Positions 21,111-32,099 of a DNA stretch of 64,000 nucleotides are shown here, piece by piece. Within the stretch, counting starts at the first letter, position 1, and the number at the start of each line of letters is the position of its first letter. The notes below the pieces were generated by a model that worked only from the letters and a program-made list of their open reading frames with translations, was not told the DNA's origin and made no database searches. This stretch comes from Physella acuta (taxonomy: Eukaryota; Mollusca; Gastropoda; Physidae). A program made the position numbers and the translations under genes. Where the stretch lies: contig NW_026731886.1 in the NCBI RefSeq assembly GCF_028476545.1, positions 186,001 to 250,000 on the forward strand, given 5' to 3'.

Positions 21111-21482
21111 CAGCGAACAAAATACCAACATCCTGATGTATAAAAAAAATCTTCTACAAGCAAGGGCCATAATTCACGTCTTATTTTCAGTTTCCGGTTA
21201 CAGCAAAGGTGTTGATATTTGTGTTAGGGGCGCCACAACCCATCCACCTGAATGCGCCTATAAAAATAGTTTGTGTTTCTGACGGAAATAACCCCCCCCC
21301 CCTCCCATTGGCTTTAATAACTCACACACCAGGGCCCGCGTGCACGTGCTCTGATGACGTAACCACGAGAGTTAGCAGACGTGAGGTGGAACTCGATCAA
21401 ATATTGCTCGATTCATGGCTGTCATTCTCTTTTTATCTCATTAGCCGGATCGTATTAATTAGCTGCTTAATCCAAGTGGAGG
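21111..21482. other. unique spacer
   Basis: C run near 21291-21302; mixed sequence with several short open frames and no recognised domain. Confidence 0.6.
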
Positions 21483-21682
21483 CGGAAGCTGGGTGGATTA
21501 GTGGCTGGTGGATTAGTGGCTGGTGGATTAGTGGCTGGTGGATTAGTGGCTGGTGGGTTAGTGGTTGGTGGATTAGTGGCTGGTGGATTAGTGGCTGGTG
21601 GATTAGTGACTGGTGGGTTGGCGGGTTGGTGGATTGGCGGGTTGGTGGATTGTCGGGTTGGTGGATTGTCGGGTTGGTGGGT
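21483..21682. repeat. 15/16-bp G/T-rich minisatellite
   Basis: Nine copies of ggctggtggattagt are followed by about four 16-bp copies of ggttggtggattgtcg, a related but shifted unit. Confidence 0.95.
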
Positions 21683-21743
21683 CCATATGGGTGGTAAAGA
21701 TGGGTGGGTTGGTACGAAAAAAAACAACACAGGAAAGTCACAG

Positions 21744-21918
21744 GTTGGTGGTAGGTGGGTTGGTGTTAGGTGGGTTGGTGGTAGGTGGGTTGGTGGTAGG
21801 TGGGTTGGTGGTAGGTGGGTTGGTGGTAGGTGGGTTGGTGGTAGGTGGGTTGGTGGTAGGTGGTATGGTGGTAGGTGGGTTGGTGGTAGGTGGGTTGGTG
21901 GTAGGTGGGTGGTGGTAG
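21744..21918. repeat. 15-bp G/T-rich minisatellite, ~12 copies
   Basis: Unit gtaggtgggttggtg, resembling but distinct from the array 60 bp upstream. Open frames on both strands are period artefacts. Confidence 0.97.
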
Positions 21919-22855
21919 ATATGGGTGGGTTGTTAAAGAGCTGTCCCCCACAATACAGCATTGGACGTTAGTCCTGCTGTTCCTGTTTGACACCGACAGC
22001 TCCTGTTTGCTGTGGTACAGCCGGGGTGCAAACACCACGGGGTGATAAACATGTCGTTACCCTGCCCCCCCCCCCTGCCCCAAACCAAACCCATCGGATG
22101 GAGATGGAAGAAAACGAAAACAGACCCCAGCAATAACAAACACGACACTCAGGTGTCGAGGGGGGGGGGGTGATTACCAGAACCTTCACACAGGGGAGCA
22201 GCGTATGGGACCCATCTCTGTGACGTCAGTAATAGACTAAAAATTGCGTCATCTTTAACCGTTTGACTCGGCGTCATCGACTCGCCGGAAAGGTCAGATT
22301 AACCTCCCTAAAGCCACGTGACAGCCAGAATGTGAAACGTCTCAGCTGTTTACCTGCGTGTGAAAACAGGTGGAGGGGGGGGGCAAAAACTAGAGTCCTG
22401 CCCTGAGACGCACACAGATAAACTTTTAGACACGTACACACACACACCTACATGCACCCACACACACCACACTGTCCGCAGAAGCTACCACATAAAAAAA
22501 TCCGGTTCACGGAAAAACAAAACCGGCCTAAGGATCGATTTCACAACAATTATAGGCGCAGCGTGGGTATTTTATGCTCCAAGGTGAAGGTCACTACTCA
22601 TTTCCGGTCTACGGAAAAGAAAACAAACATTGAGAGTAAAAGCTGTTGGCCTATCTAAAAAATAAAAACTTGGCTTTAAAAAAATACAAACTGGTCACGT
22701 GTTCTGGTGCTTGATGGGCCAATGTTGTCTCAGATTCGTAATCATGGAATCAAATTGTGGCATCGACTACAAGTATGGCATCGAATACAAGTTAGACCTC
22801 AATGCTACCTCATTATCTCAAACTCATTACCCCATATCTCATATCAAATATCGTA
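21919..22855. other. unique spacer
   Basis: C run near 22065-22074, G runs near 22159-22170 and 22374-22383, a CA-rich patch at 22410-22475, and two copies of a ccggt..acggaaaa motif at 22502 and 22605. Several CACGTG/TGACGTCA sites. No supported gene. Confidence 0.6.
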
Positions 22856-23010
22856 TATTATTACCTCATCATCTCATTACCTCATTATCTGATATCTCAT
22901 CTTTTACCTCATCATCTCATTACCTCATTATCTGATATCTCATCTTTTACCTCATCATCTCATTACCTCATTATCTGATATCTCATCTTTTACCTCATCA
23001 TCGCATCATC
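22856..23010. repeat. 43-bp minisatellite, ~3.5 copies
   Basis: Unit begins ctcattacctcattatctga and ends ttttacctcatcat. Confidence 0.95.
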
Positions 23011-23013
23011 TCA

Positions 23014-23458
23014 TATCGGGAAATTGTCGGAGAATAAGTTGACCATCTGGCAGGAAATGTCCAGAATTTGTCTAAAAGTTCCAGAGATCTGTGGCGACCA
23101 GGCCGAGCCTGTCTCAGAGTTGAAGCGGCGCCAGTTGATGTCTGGAGTTTGACGAACTTAGCTCTCAGTCAATTGGGTTGACCATCTGTGGGAAGTATGT
23201 CCATGTCTAGACCAAGGGTGTCCATGAGATTATTGACCAAGTCAAGCAGGCCCTCAGACTTTGAAGTATTTTATGACTGTCTGAAGTAGGTGACCGGCTT
23301 TGTGGTGTTGAGACGATAAGACAAGCACAGAGGGTCGTGATGACGAGGGCCGACAACCACACCACGGCCCGGGATAAGGGAGATAAGGAAATCTTTACGG
23401 CCGAGAAATTGGACCCGCGTGATTCGTGCGCCGCGGAAATTTGACGGCTGGCGCGCAA
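23014..23458 (-). pseudogene. possible DEG/ENaC-family channel fragment, frame-broken
   Basis: Read on minus, an ATG at 23458 opens a frame with a hydrophobic segment AVVWLSALVITTLCACLIV (about 23370-23312) preceded by Ser/Arg-containing residues, as before the first membrane helix of DEG/ENaC channels. In the next frame follows SYRLNTTKPVTYFRQ, like the post-helix Y...PVT region. A third frame gives GLLDLVNNLMDTLGLDMD (23252 onward). A last piece contains ILDISCQMVNLFSDNF (about 23070-23020), comparable to the ectodomain cysteine/NF motif. The spacing of about 110 codons between helix and cysteine suits the family. There are at least two frame changes, so it is a decayed copy or several exons. 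The resemblance is judged by eye and could be chance. Confidence 0.3.
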
Positions 23459-23674
23459 TTGTGCTGGGCTGTAAAATGGTGCGATAGTGCAATGTGGTGC
23501 TGAGGTGGTGCGTTGCGGGTGTCTGACTCAAATTTGTGGCGGTGATTCGTTAACTGGATGTGTGGCTGGTTTAATCTGTGGTTAATGTGACTGTGGGTGG
23601 CTGCGTGTGGCTCTTGGTGCAGTTGGTGAGCTGCTTCAATTAGAGAGAGTAAACATAGTTTGTCTGGGGCGGAG
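23459..23674. other. unique GC-rich spacer
   Basis: CpG-rich near 23395-23460, then unique sequence leading into the next repeat. Several minus-strand frames of 80-120 codons start here but run partly through G-run repeats. Confidence 0.5.
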
Positions 23675-23935
23675 GTTTCAATTGGACAAGATGCTTCAAT
23701 CAGGTGGGGGGTGGGGGGGGGGGTGTAGGGGGGGGGGGCGGTCAGTTGGACAAGATGCTTCAATCAGACGGGGGGGGGGGGAGGGGCAAGGGGGGTCAGT
23801 TGGACACGATGCTTCAATCAGACGGGGGGGGGGGGGGGAGGGGCAAGGGGGGTCAGTTGGACACGATGCTTCAATCAGACGGGGGGACGGGGGGGGGGGG
23901 TCAGTTACAGGTGCTGCTTCAGTCAGGGGGGAGTA
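23675..23935. repeat. ~50-62-bp minisatellite with embedded G runs, ~5 copies
   Basis: Unit gtcagttggacaagatgctt plus caatcagacgg, then a variable run of up to about 15 G and gaggggcaagg. Period varies with G-run length. Confidence 0.93.
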
Positions 23936-24174
23936 TTTATCTAGAAGGGTGGGGAGGGGGGTGGTACAGTTTTAGGATGTTGGTAGACCTATCTCTAAAA
24001 ACCTTATGCTTGTCACAACCTCCTGCCTCAGAACTACCCTGGGGGGGGGGGGGGAATTGGGTGATATTGTAAACGAAGAACTCAAACAGCCAAACACAGG
24101 AGTTAAGTGAACTGTCATGTCCACTTCCGGATGTTGGTGTTAGAAAGTAGGTCAGTGCCAGACGTGTTTGAACT

Positions 24175-24308
24175 CGCGACGGTTTTGGTCGATGATCTAG
24201 CGACTGTTTTGGTCGATTATCTAGCGACTGTTGGGTCGATGATCTAGCGACTGTTGCGTCCATGATCTAGCGACCGTTGGGTCCATGATCTAGCGACCGT
24301 TGGGTAGA
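24175..24308. repeat. 23/24-bp minisatellite, ~6 copies
   Basis: Unit gatgatctagcgactgttgg plus gtc. Confidence 0.92.
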
Positions 24309-24324
24309 TCTCTGGACTTGGATG

Positions 24325-24715
24325 TGCGTGCTCGAGTGAGTGTGTGAGTCAGTGTGTGTGTGTGTGTGTGCGTGTGTGTGTGTGTTGGCTAATATCGTCA
24401 CCCAGCCTATGATGATGTAGGCCTACCATCTGATCATGTCCACCAAAAAATGAAAGTGTCGTCTGCACTTTTTGTTTTCATTTACGACAGACGTCACTGT
24501 CACGTGGTGGGATAAACATCAACTGTAGGCAGCTGGTGTGTGTGGGGGTGTGGGTGGGTGTGTGGGTGTGTGTGTGGGTGAGCGGGGGTTACAGTGTGTG
24601 GGCAGATTTATGTGGGGCTGTTAACTGGCAAGTCAATGTGTGGGAGGTTTTATGGCTGTGTGTAGTCTGGTGTGTGTGTGTGTAGCTGTATGAGTGTGTG
24701 TGAGGTGTGGTGTGG
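24325..24715. repeat. three GT-rich microsatellite patches
   Basis: GT-rich tracts at 24330-24385, 24536-24600 and 24655-24715, separated by unique sequence. Confidence 0.85.
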
Positions 24716-25120
24716 ATGTTTGCTAATTATAATAATAAAACTTTCACCCAACAAAACAAAACAATGTTTAGCCGTTGACCACAAATCTAAGTTTAAACTG
24801 GAGGGTTAATGAGTTAATTAATGATCTGACCACCCCCCCCCCCTCACCACTCCCACCCTCACCGTACTAAATCAAAGGCTTTACAGACGTTGACGTCACA
24901 ATCTATGGGACACGTATGACGTCACTGGTGACGTGAAGCTAGAATTAACCCTCCAGAGACCAGAGCTAAAAATATTTTGTCTGCAGGCTGGGGGAGGGGG
25001 GGGGGGGTGAGACTGTTTGGGAGGGGGGGGGGTGTAGTTAGCTCCGGATGAGTTTAAAACCACACGAGCATTGTTCTAACAAATGCTGTGGCGAGTTGTC
25101 CACTTCTACGTCACAATTCT
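24716..25120. other. unique spacer
   Basis: C run near 24833-24842, G-rich tracts at 24990-25035, and CRE-like TGACGTCA near 24891. No gene recognised. Confidence 0.6.
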
Positions 25121-25436
25121 AAGACGTCAACCACACCATGAGAAATCTGGCACTAAGACGTCAACTATAATATCCAAATTCTAAGACGTCAACTATAATT
25201 TCAAAATTCTAAGACGTCAACTGTAACATCAAAATTCTAAGACGTTACCTATAACATCAATATTCTAAGACGTCAACTATAACATCAATATTCTAAGACG
25301 TCAACTATAACATCAATATTCTAAGACGTCAACTATAACATCAATATTCTAAGACGTCAACTATAACATCAATATTCTAAGACGTCAACTATAACATCAA
25401 TATTCTAAGACGTCAACTATAACATCAATATTCTGG
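25121..25436. repeat. 28-bp minisatellite, ~11 copies, each with GACGTC
   Basis: Unit aagacgtcaactataacatc plus aatattct. The left copies are diverged. Every unit carries the palindrome GACGTC, so the array presents about eleven evenly spaced sites 28 bp apart. Confidence 0.97.
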
Positions 25437-25479
25437 CCCTAAGACGTCTAACTTGGCAATCTCAGACGTCCAGCCCGCG

Positions 25480-25580
25480 GCCACTGACTCGGGTCACGTG
25501 TTACAACACGAGTCAAAACCACTTCAAACGTGACGTCACTTCCTGCCCCAACGGTTTTTTGAACAAATTAAAAGCAGCGG
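25480..25580 (+). promoter_or_regulatory. candidate promoter with E-box, CRE and inverted repeat
   Basis: CACGTG lies near 25495, overlapped by the inverted repeat cgtgtt/aacacg. A TGACGTCA site follows near 25531 and a TTAAAAG motif near 25568. These sit about 70-150 bp upstream of a candidate first coding exon. Function is inferred only from clustering and position. Confidence 0.22.
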
Positions 25581-25641
25581 GGTTGTTCACATCTTTCTGA
25601 GTGGTGGCGGGGGGGGGGGTGTGCCTTGAGATACGACACTA

Positions 25642-25673
25642 ATGGCGGAATATTTTCAGCTAATGCTGGTAGG
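25642..25673 (+). CDS. candidate first coding exon
   Basis: ATG at 25642 begins MAEYFQLMLV and runs straight into a strong 5' splice site, AGG|GTGAGTACAAG (GT at 25674). Without splicing the frame stops at once. A putative promoter lies just upstream. The next exon is not identifiable; the sequence following is A/T-rich and leads into a dispersed mobile element. The peptide is too short to assign. Confidence 0.22.
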
Positions 25674-25674
25674 G

Positions 25675-26150
25675 TGAGTACAAGTCAGCCTATTTTCAGC
25701 CCACGTGTTGTGGGCTGTATCACGTGATGTGGACTGTATCAATATTTGTTGACATTAAGTAAGACACAGACATAGACACAGAGCGATAACTGAACTATAA
25801 CCTTATGTCGGTACAGTAAGACTTAAAATATCGCCGATTCTTGATTTTATTCTCAGAAAATTTTAATAAAAAATAATTTGTTTTTTTACAAAAATAATTA
25901 AATATGTTATGTCTATGCGATATTACAGTAAAGATTTGATTCTTTCACACCCAACTACACTAAAACAATTTGTGAAAACCCCGGAAAGATTACGGGGAGG
26001 GGGTGGGTGTGGAGGGGGATGTCTAGACTAACATTTCAGTAAATCACAGCAGAAATATGAATTAGAACATCAGCAAAAACTGACCAATCACCACCTAGGA
26101 AATTGGCGTCTGCTCTGGATTTCATAAAACACATTTAAAAAAAAAACATT
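25675..26150. other. A/T-rich unique spacer
   Basis: No repeats beyond A/T runs and a G-rich patch near 25993-26020. Nothing recognised. Confidence 0.6.
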
Positions 26151-26895
26151 TTATAGCAACATGCTTTTTAATACGCTGAAAATAAGAAATTAAAACTAAT
26201 CTGCTTTCTTTCATAATAGCTTTGGTCGCTAAAATATGTGAGTGATCTGATTAGCGACCAAATCTTTAATGAAAGAAAGCAAATTAGTTTTATTTTCTTA
26301 TTTTCAGCGTATTTAAAAGCTTGTTGCTATTAAGGTTTTTTTATATTTGTTTTATTTTCTACTTTTTAGTGATTTCTAATTTATGAAGTCGACACAACTA
26401 AAATTATTTGCTTTAAAACACAATCAGTAGTTGGCGATATTTGAGAGACGATTATCTGCCCGTGAAAGCAGCCGTCCGTGACGATAGTTTACAGACAACA
26501 GCAAGTTTTTAAATTTCTTTTACCTCCCCTTAGTTTCACATCGTTTAAAAACTTAATTATCTGCCCCTAATAGCCTTCACTAGATCGACCGGCTCTACGA
26601 TTGTAAACATTCTCGTGAACCACAGCTCACCAGACTGTTAGGGTGATCGCGTCTAGCTAGTTATCTTTCCTTCTGTTATTGAATATATTAATTTATCGAT
26701 TTATTTAAATGTGTTACCTCCACTCAATTTTGAAACCATTTAATTTATTAATTTAAATGAATAATTAAACATCTAATTAAATTGAAAAATAGATAGACTT
26801 ATATTGTAATCGCAGTGGAACATATCTGGAAAGTTTGAACGAAATCGTTACATTAGATGTGGGTCAAAATTAAGTTACGAGATTTGAAACAAACC
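26151..26895 (+). mobile_element. dispersed element copy 1, hairpin end and CAAA tail
   Basis: The left end is a near-perfect hairpin: arms 26153-26230 and 26253-26329 enclose a 22-base loop. The following about 560 bp align in inverse orientation with 38718-39900, including shared stretches near tagtgatttctaatttatga, gccgtccgtgac, ctagatcgaccggctctacg and ggaacatatctggaaagttt. No coding frame is seen, so it is non-autonomous. Class is uncertain: the hairpin suits a fold-back/MITE, the tetranucleotide tail a retroposon. Confidence 0.75.
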
Positions 26896-26970
26896 CACAA
26901 ACAAACAAACAAACAAACAAACAAACAAACAAACAAACAAACAAACAAACAAACAAACAAACAAACAAAC
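26896..26970. repeat. CAAA tetranucleotide microsatellite, ~19 copies
   Basis: Pure caaa units directly at the right end of element copy 1. In copy 2 only two or three imperfect units (gtttatttgttggtttg on the opposite strand) occupy the same place. Confidence 0.97.
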
Positions 26971-27345
26971 GTTGCAAACTAAATTAAAGCTTTTAAAAAG
27001 CTTGAAAATATTTTGTTAGCGCTAACAGATTTAAATTTTAAACGGCGAGAATATACTGGGGGGGGGGGGAGTTGGGGTGAGGGGGTGGGGTGGGGGTGGG
27101 GTGGGGGAGATTTTGGGTGAGGGTAGGGGCGCTCCCTGTGTGACATGCAGCGTGTTTATTTCATCCGAGCAGACGTAAAGATATGACAACTGGAAACTGT
27201 TTACACTTGTCATCAGATGACAACTGGAAACTGTTTACACTTGTCATCAGGCACGTCACATCTGTGTCCTACACGTTAGTTTTGTTTGGGGTTTCGCCTT
27301 GCTTCTTGTACACACAGATATGCTAACACATACATACAGAAATAA

Positions 27346-27415
<70 letters not shown>

Positions 27416-27870
27416 TTCTGACATTAAACATGTTTGTATATGTTGTACAAGTGTAATAGCATAATCAGAAACTGTACAATCCTAAAAAAACAGTCATACA
27501 TACAAACATACAAAAAAGCATTGAACGCTGTATGCCTAAAGAAGAAATCGATTTTTATGTAAAGGATAAACTAGCCAGGCTTGATGTTAAATCAATAAGA
27601 TCTGATCAATTAGTTCTCATCGATATTATGTAACCATGAAGCTGCAGCGACAGAGGTCATTAGACTAATTAGTGACGTACATCGTTAGCTAATTACCTCT
27701 GTCACCACCACTATAATATACAACTCTAACAATATAAAAAAACCACACCCTTCCCCCTCACCCTATCCCATACCCTCCCCCACACCCTTACCCACACAAA
27801 CCACATGAACCTTCACGTTGTATTTCACCAACAAGTTTGCTATGACCATTCTCTACACACCAACTGGTAC
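26971..27870. other. mostly unique stretch with short repeats
   Basis: A G-rich tract at 27058-27115; a 34-bp two-copy repeat (atgacaactggaaactgttt) at 27181-27250; a TA/GT microsatellite at 27349-27414; C-rich sequence at 27748-27800. No gene. Confidence 0.65.
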
Positions 27871-28107
27871 CGTGGACCAAACCATTTAACATTGAGGTGG
27901 GTTAGGGGTTAAGTTAGGGTGGACCAAACCATTTAACATTGTGGTGGGTTAGGGGTTAAGTTAGGGTGGACCAAACCATTTAACATTGTGGTGGGTTAGG
28001 GGTTAAGTTGGGGTGGACCCAACCATTTAACATTGTGGTGGGTGGGGGTTAAGTTATGGTGGACCAAACCATTTAACATTGAGGTGGGTGGGGTTTAGGT
28101 TAGGGAC
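27871..28107. repeat. 47-bp minisatellite, 5 copies
   Basis: Unit begins cgtggaccaaaccatttaac or ggtggaccaaaccatttaac and ends gttaggggttaagttag. Confidence 0.95.
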
Positions 28108-28259
28108 AAATTCTGATCTGTAGACGATACAAAAAGTTTATACCCTATACTAGCACACTCCTTGCCTTAAAGCTGATTGAACCTAAAGCAGAAAGGTTAC
28201 ATTGGACCTAAAATTACATGCAGGGATGTCTTTTATTTAGTACTTGGAAATATCTTATT

Positions 28260-28668
28260 TCAAATGGATGTTCTAATTTTAAACTACACTAGACAGCTCT
28301 TATTTTACATTATGCTTGACAGTTTTAATTTAGGCTATATATTTCTAATTTTACGTTATACTATCATTTCTAATTTTAAACTTTTGACTACTATATAGTC
28401 CTAATTTTGAACTACATTTTTCTAATTTTAAACTATACTGTTCTATTTCTAAACTTCACTATTCTAATTTAAAACTATACTGTTCTACTTCTAAAGTATA
28501 CTGTTCAAAATTTAAAAAAAATACTTTTCTAGTTTTAAACTTTACTGTTTTTTGTTTAAATATTTCTACAAAGTTTAGTGTTTAGTGTTTAAAGTTTAGT
28601 GTTTGAAGTTTAGTGTTTAAAGTTTAGTGTTTAAAGTTTAGTGTTTAAAGTTTAGTGTTTATTGTTTA
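28260..28668. repeat. degenerate A/T-rich repeats
   Basis: From 28260 to 28560 there are loose copies of ttctaattttaaactatact about 22-26 bp apart. From 28568 to 28668 about seven copies of aagtttagtgttta occur at a 14-15-bp period. Confidence 0.85.
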
Positions 28669-28919
28669 GACGAGAAAGATTTTTGTACCACCGGGTATAC
28701 ATAACAACTGATGTTTACAATAAATTTTGAGAATTCGTTTTTTTAAAAGTACGTTTTGTGCGATCTTCAAACTGACATCCACTTTCGTAACTAATGTAAA
28801 ACTATTTTTATTTTGTTTACATAAACCTAAGTTGGGTATATACAAAAATTATGAGCTTGAAATTGTATTTACAAAAAAAAAAAAAAAAAAAACAATTCGT
28901 GTATACGGAAAAATTCTAA

Positions 28920-29190
28920 ATCTTTAATTATGTTTATAGATAAGTTAAAAATCTTAACTTGTGTATTTAGAAAATTATAAACAGTACATTGTGTTTACAG
29001 AAAAACTAGAAACCTTATATTATGTTTACTGAAAATGAATAAAGTTAAAAATATGTTTACACATTATTTATTAACCTTTAATTATGTTTACTGAAAATGA
29101 ATAAAGCTTAAAATATGTTTACACATAATTAATTAATATTAACTTATGTTTACAGATAATTAATTACACACAATTAATTAACCTAAAATT
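28920..29190. repeat. degenerate A/T-rich repeat with atgtttac core
   Basis: About nine loose copies of a motif built on tatgtttacagataa/actgaaaatgaataaag, spaced about 22-45 bp. Confidence 0.75.
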
Positions 29191-29436
29191 ATGTGTACAG
29201 ATAGTTCTAGAAAAAAAAAACTACACTAACCATTGTAGCCAACAATACAAAACAGAGATGGGTTTAAAAATGTAAAATTAAATCCAATGGAGAAGTCTTG
29301 CCCCCCCCCCCCCCCCACACACACACAATGTTTATTCGACAATTAATTGGAAAAATATATTTTTGTAGATGTCTGTTGATTTACATTTGATGAAAACAAA
29401 TAATTCATGAGTTCTTGCGAAAATGTTATACGATGA

Positions 29437-29441
<5 letters not shown>
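29191..29441. other. A/T-rich spacer with C run
   Basis: C run near 29300-29315 followed by acacac; otherwise unique. Confidence 0.6.

Positions 29442-29517
<76 letters not shown>
29442..29517. repeat. TA microsatellite, 38 dinucleotides
   Basis: Pure TA tract. Confidence 0.98.
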
Positions 29518-29523
<6 letters not shown>

Positions 29524-29734
29524 AGCAAGTGTTCAATACTTTAAACTTTTTCTAAAACTGCAAGTTTGAAAGTTATCGTTTATCAACATGTAGGAACTAG
29601 AGTGTGAGGAAACTGAACGTACCTGATAGTTCTCTGAGGCTGATTGGCTGTCTAATTGTTTAGTCCTAATTAGCGAATAGAGAATTCACCACATGAATGA
29701 AGTAAATAAAACTCCTGCCTAACACCCTTGTCAC

Positions 29735-29970
29735 GTGACCGTGTCTATATTTAGCCACTATATAACACAAACAGGAGGAAAGCAAACAATATCCAACACT
29801 AGTTATCCAGTAGTTATCCAGTGGACTGTATCCACGCTCTGAACGTGAGTACTGACTGGCTCACGTGCCCGCGCGCGCTGCTCACAGTGCGCGTGGCGTG
29901 GAGCGGCGATAGAAAACTTGGAGCAGCCGGTAATCGCCTTGCACCGGTCTCCGCGCCGGCAATTTGACCG
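29735..29970 (+). promoter_or_regulatory. candidate TATA promoter and 5' non-coding exon
   Basis: A TATATAA box lies at 29759-29765, preceded by CACGTG near 29732. About 25-30 bp downstream begins about 55 bp that ends in a strong donor GTGAGTACT (GT at 29845), followed by a CpG-rich stretch (29860-29970) with gcgcgcgc and cgccggc motifs, unlike the A/T-rich surroundings. The likely transcript start is near 29790. The exon has no ATG-led frame, so it would be a 5' UTR exon. No downstream partner can be named. Confidence 0.3.
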
Positions 29971-30888
29971 GCCGTGGCTACGGCAGGAAACTTGTCAATG
30001 ATACAACAGTCAACTGTTGAAATGTTAGTCTACTCCCCCCCACACACACACACACAACGTGTGCTATTGAAGTTTTACCCCCCCCCCCCAATGAATTGTA
30101 TTATCCTTAAACGCCCCACATTCAATATAGCCGTGACATTACCCCCACACCACCCCCACCCTCATATATTTATAATATACTACTTGAACTTCGACTGCTT
30201 CTCATACCACCCCCCACCCCCCCACCCACCCCCCCCCCACCCCCCCCCTCCCTCTTCCTCCTGAAGAAAGTGAGGCGACAACAGACATATCCGCCATTTT
30301 TGAAGTCAATAAATCAACCTTCTCGACTTGTTTTACCTGGAGCATGGGGGGGGGGGGGCTGGAACTCTTCTAGTTAGCCAAAAAATGATGTTACGTAACA
30401 ATCAGACTGGGCCCTGTACATGACCTTTAACCTCTCAAACACCAACATCTTAGAACAAGAAGCAATGACCACCCCCCCCCCCCCCCGCCACCCCCACCCG
30501 TACACACACAATTGATTACTTTTAAAATATCTAATCTGACTACACGGCTATGTGCGTGATGTCAGCTTATAAAAACTTTGAAAATCATTGAGAAATCCAA
30601 TGGAGAGTAGTTTCTACAGGCATCCTGTTTTCTTGCTGGTTTTCAATCATTACTCTCATCCAATCAAACCGCACACAATTTCTACGCATGCGCACCGTGA
30701 TTCAGACAGGGAAGCTGGCCATTAATAAATTATTATTAGAACGCCTAGCGGAACGTGGCCGGCCAGATTTTTGTGTGTCGTGTTCCATTGAATGAACACC
30801 TCATGCCAGGCTGGCCTGTAATCTCCCGGCATCGATTGGTGTGCTGAGTAGGGTGGTAAACACAGATGATGCACCGTCATTGATTGCA
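29971..30888. other. unique spacer with C-rich tracts
   Basis: C-rich low-complexity sequence at 30034-30090, 30141-30160, 30208-30250 and 30471-30500. An open frame at 29974-30264 is mostly Pro-rich low complexity. G run at 30346-30358. Confidence 0.6.
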
Positions 30889-30980
30889 CGCGGACCCTAA
30901 TCAAGCTCATCTGTGGGCCGCGGACCCTAATCAAGCTCATCTGTGGGCCGCGGACCCTAATCAAGCTCATCTGTGGGCCG
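30889..30980. repeat. 30-bp minisatellite, 3 copies
   Basis: Unit cgcggaccctaatcaagctc plus atctgtgggc, nearly identical copies. G runs follow near 31051-31066. Confidence 0.95.
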
Positions 30981-31149
30981 CAATTAGTGCACCGTGGGCG
31001 CTGGGACTGGGAGGTGTCCGATGAGGGGTGGCGTCACCAATAGTCACGAAGTGGGGGGGGGGGGGGGCGGCGTCACCATGGGGGGTGGCTTCATCATGGG
31101 GTGTGTCACTGTGGGAGGGGGGTGTCTACAACACAGGTGGGACAGAAAT

Positions 31150-31945
31150 GTAGAAGACAGCATAAGACAGCTAGAAGACAGCATAAGACAGCTAGAAGAC
31201 AGCATATGACAGCTAGAAGACAGCAATATGACAGCTAGAATAGAGCAATATGACAGCTAGAAGACAGCATATGACAGCTAGAAGACAGCAATATGACAGC
31301 TAGAAGACAGCATATGACAGCTAGAAGACAGCAATATGACAGCTAGAATAGAGCAATATGACAGCTAGAAGACAGCATATGACAGCTAGAAGACAGCATA
31401 TGACAGCTAGAAGACAGCAATATGACAGCTAGAAGAAAGCAATATGACAGCTAGAAGACAGCAATGTGACAGTTAGAAGAAAGCAATATGACAGAAGAAA
31501 GCAATATGACAGCTAGAAGACAGCAATATGACAGCTAGAAGACAGCAATATGACAGCTAGAAGACAGCAATATGACAGCTAGAAGACAGCAATATGACAG
31601 CTAGAAGACAGCAATATGACAGCTAGAAGACAGCAATATGACAGCTAGAAGAAAGCAATATGACAGCTAGAAGACAGCAATATGACAGTTAGAAGAAAGC
31701 AATATGACAGAAGAAAGCAATATGACAGCTAGAAGACAGCAATATGACAGCTAGAAGACAGCAATATGACAGCTAGAAGACAGCAATATGACAGCTAGAA
31801 GACAGCAATATGACAGCTAGAAGACAGCAATATGACAGCTAGAAGAAAGCAATATGACAGCTAGAAGAAAGCAATATGACAGCTAGAAGAAAGCAATATG
31901 ACAGCTAGAAGAAAGCAATATGACAGCTAGAAGACAGCAATATGC
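31150..31945. repeat. 22-bp minisatellite, ~36 copies
   Basis: Unit aagacagcaatatgacagct plus ag; early copies lack two bases (gcatatgac). A distinctive shortened block (agttagaagaaagcaatatg, then acagaagaaagc) occurs at 31471 and again at 31687, showing an internal duplication of about 216 bp. Confidence 0.97.
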
Positions 31946-32099
31946 TAGCCCCTGGTTTTCTAATATTGAATTGTTGCAGCGAGGCTGACCTTTTATCTAA
32001 TTACCTAATTATGTGATTATTGTCCAAGCTTGGCTATTGATTCCCCTCTAATTGGAGTGGAAATTAAATTAAAAGAACTGGAGCCGAGCTGTGTGATAG
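31946..32099. other. short A/T-rich spacer
   Basis: Unique, nothing recognised. Confidence 0.6.

Noticed and set aside
29974-30264. 96-codon proline/histidine-rich frame
   Set aside because: Mostly C-run low-complexity sequence; no domain.
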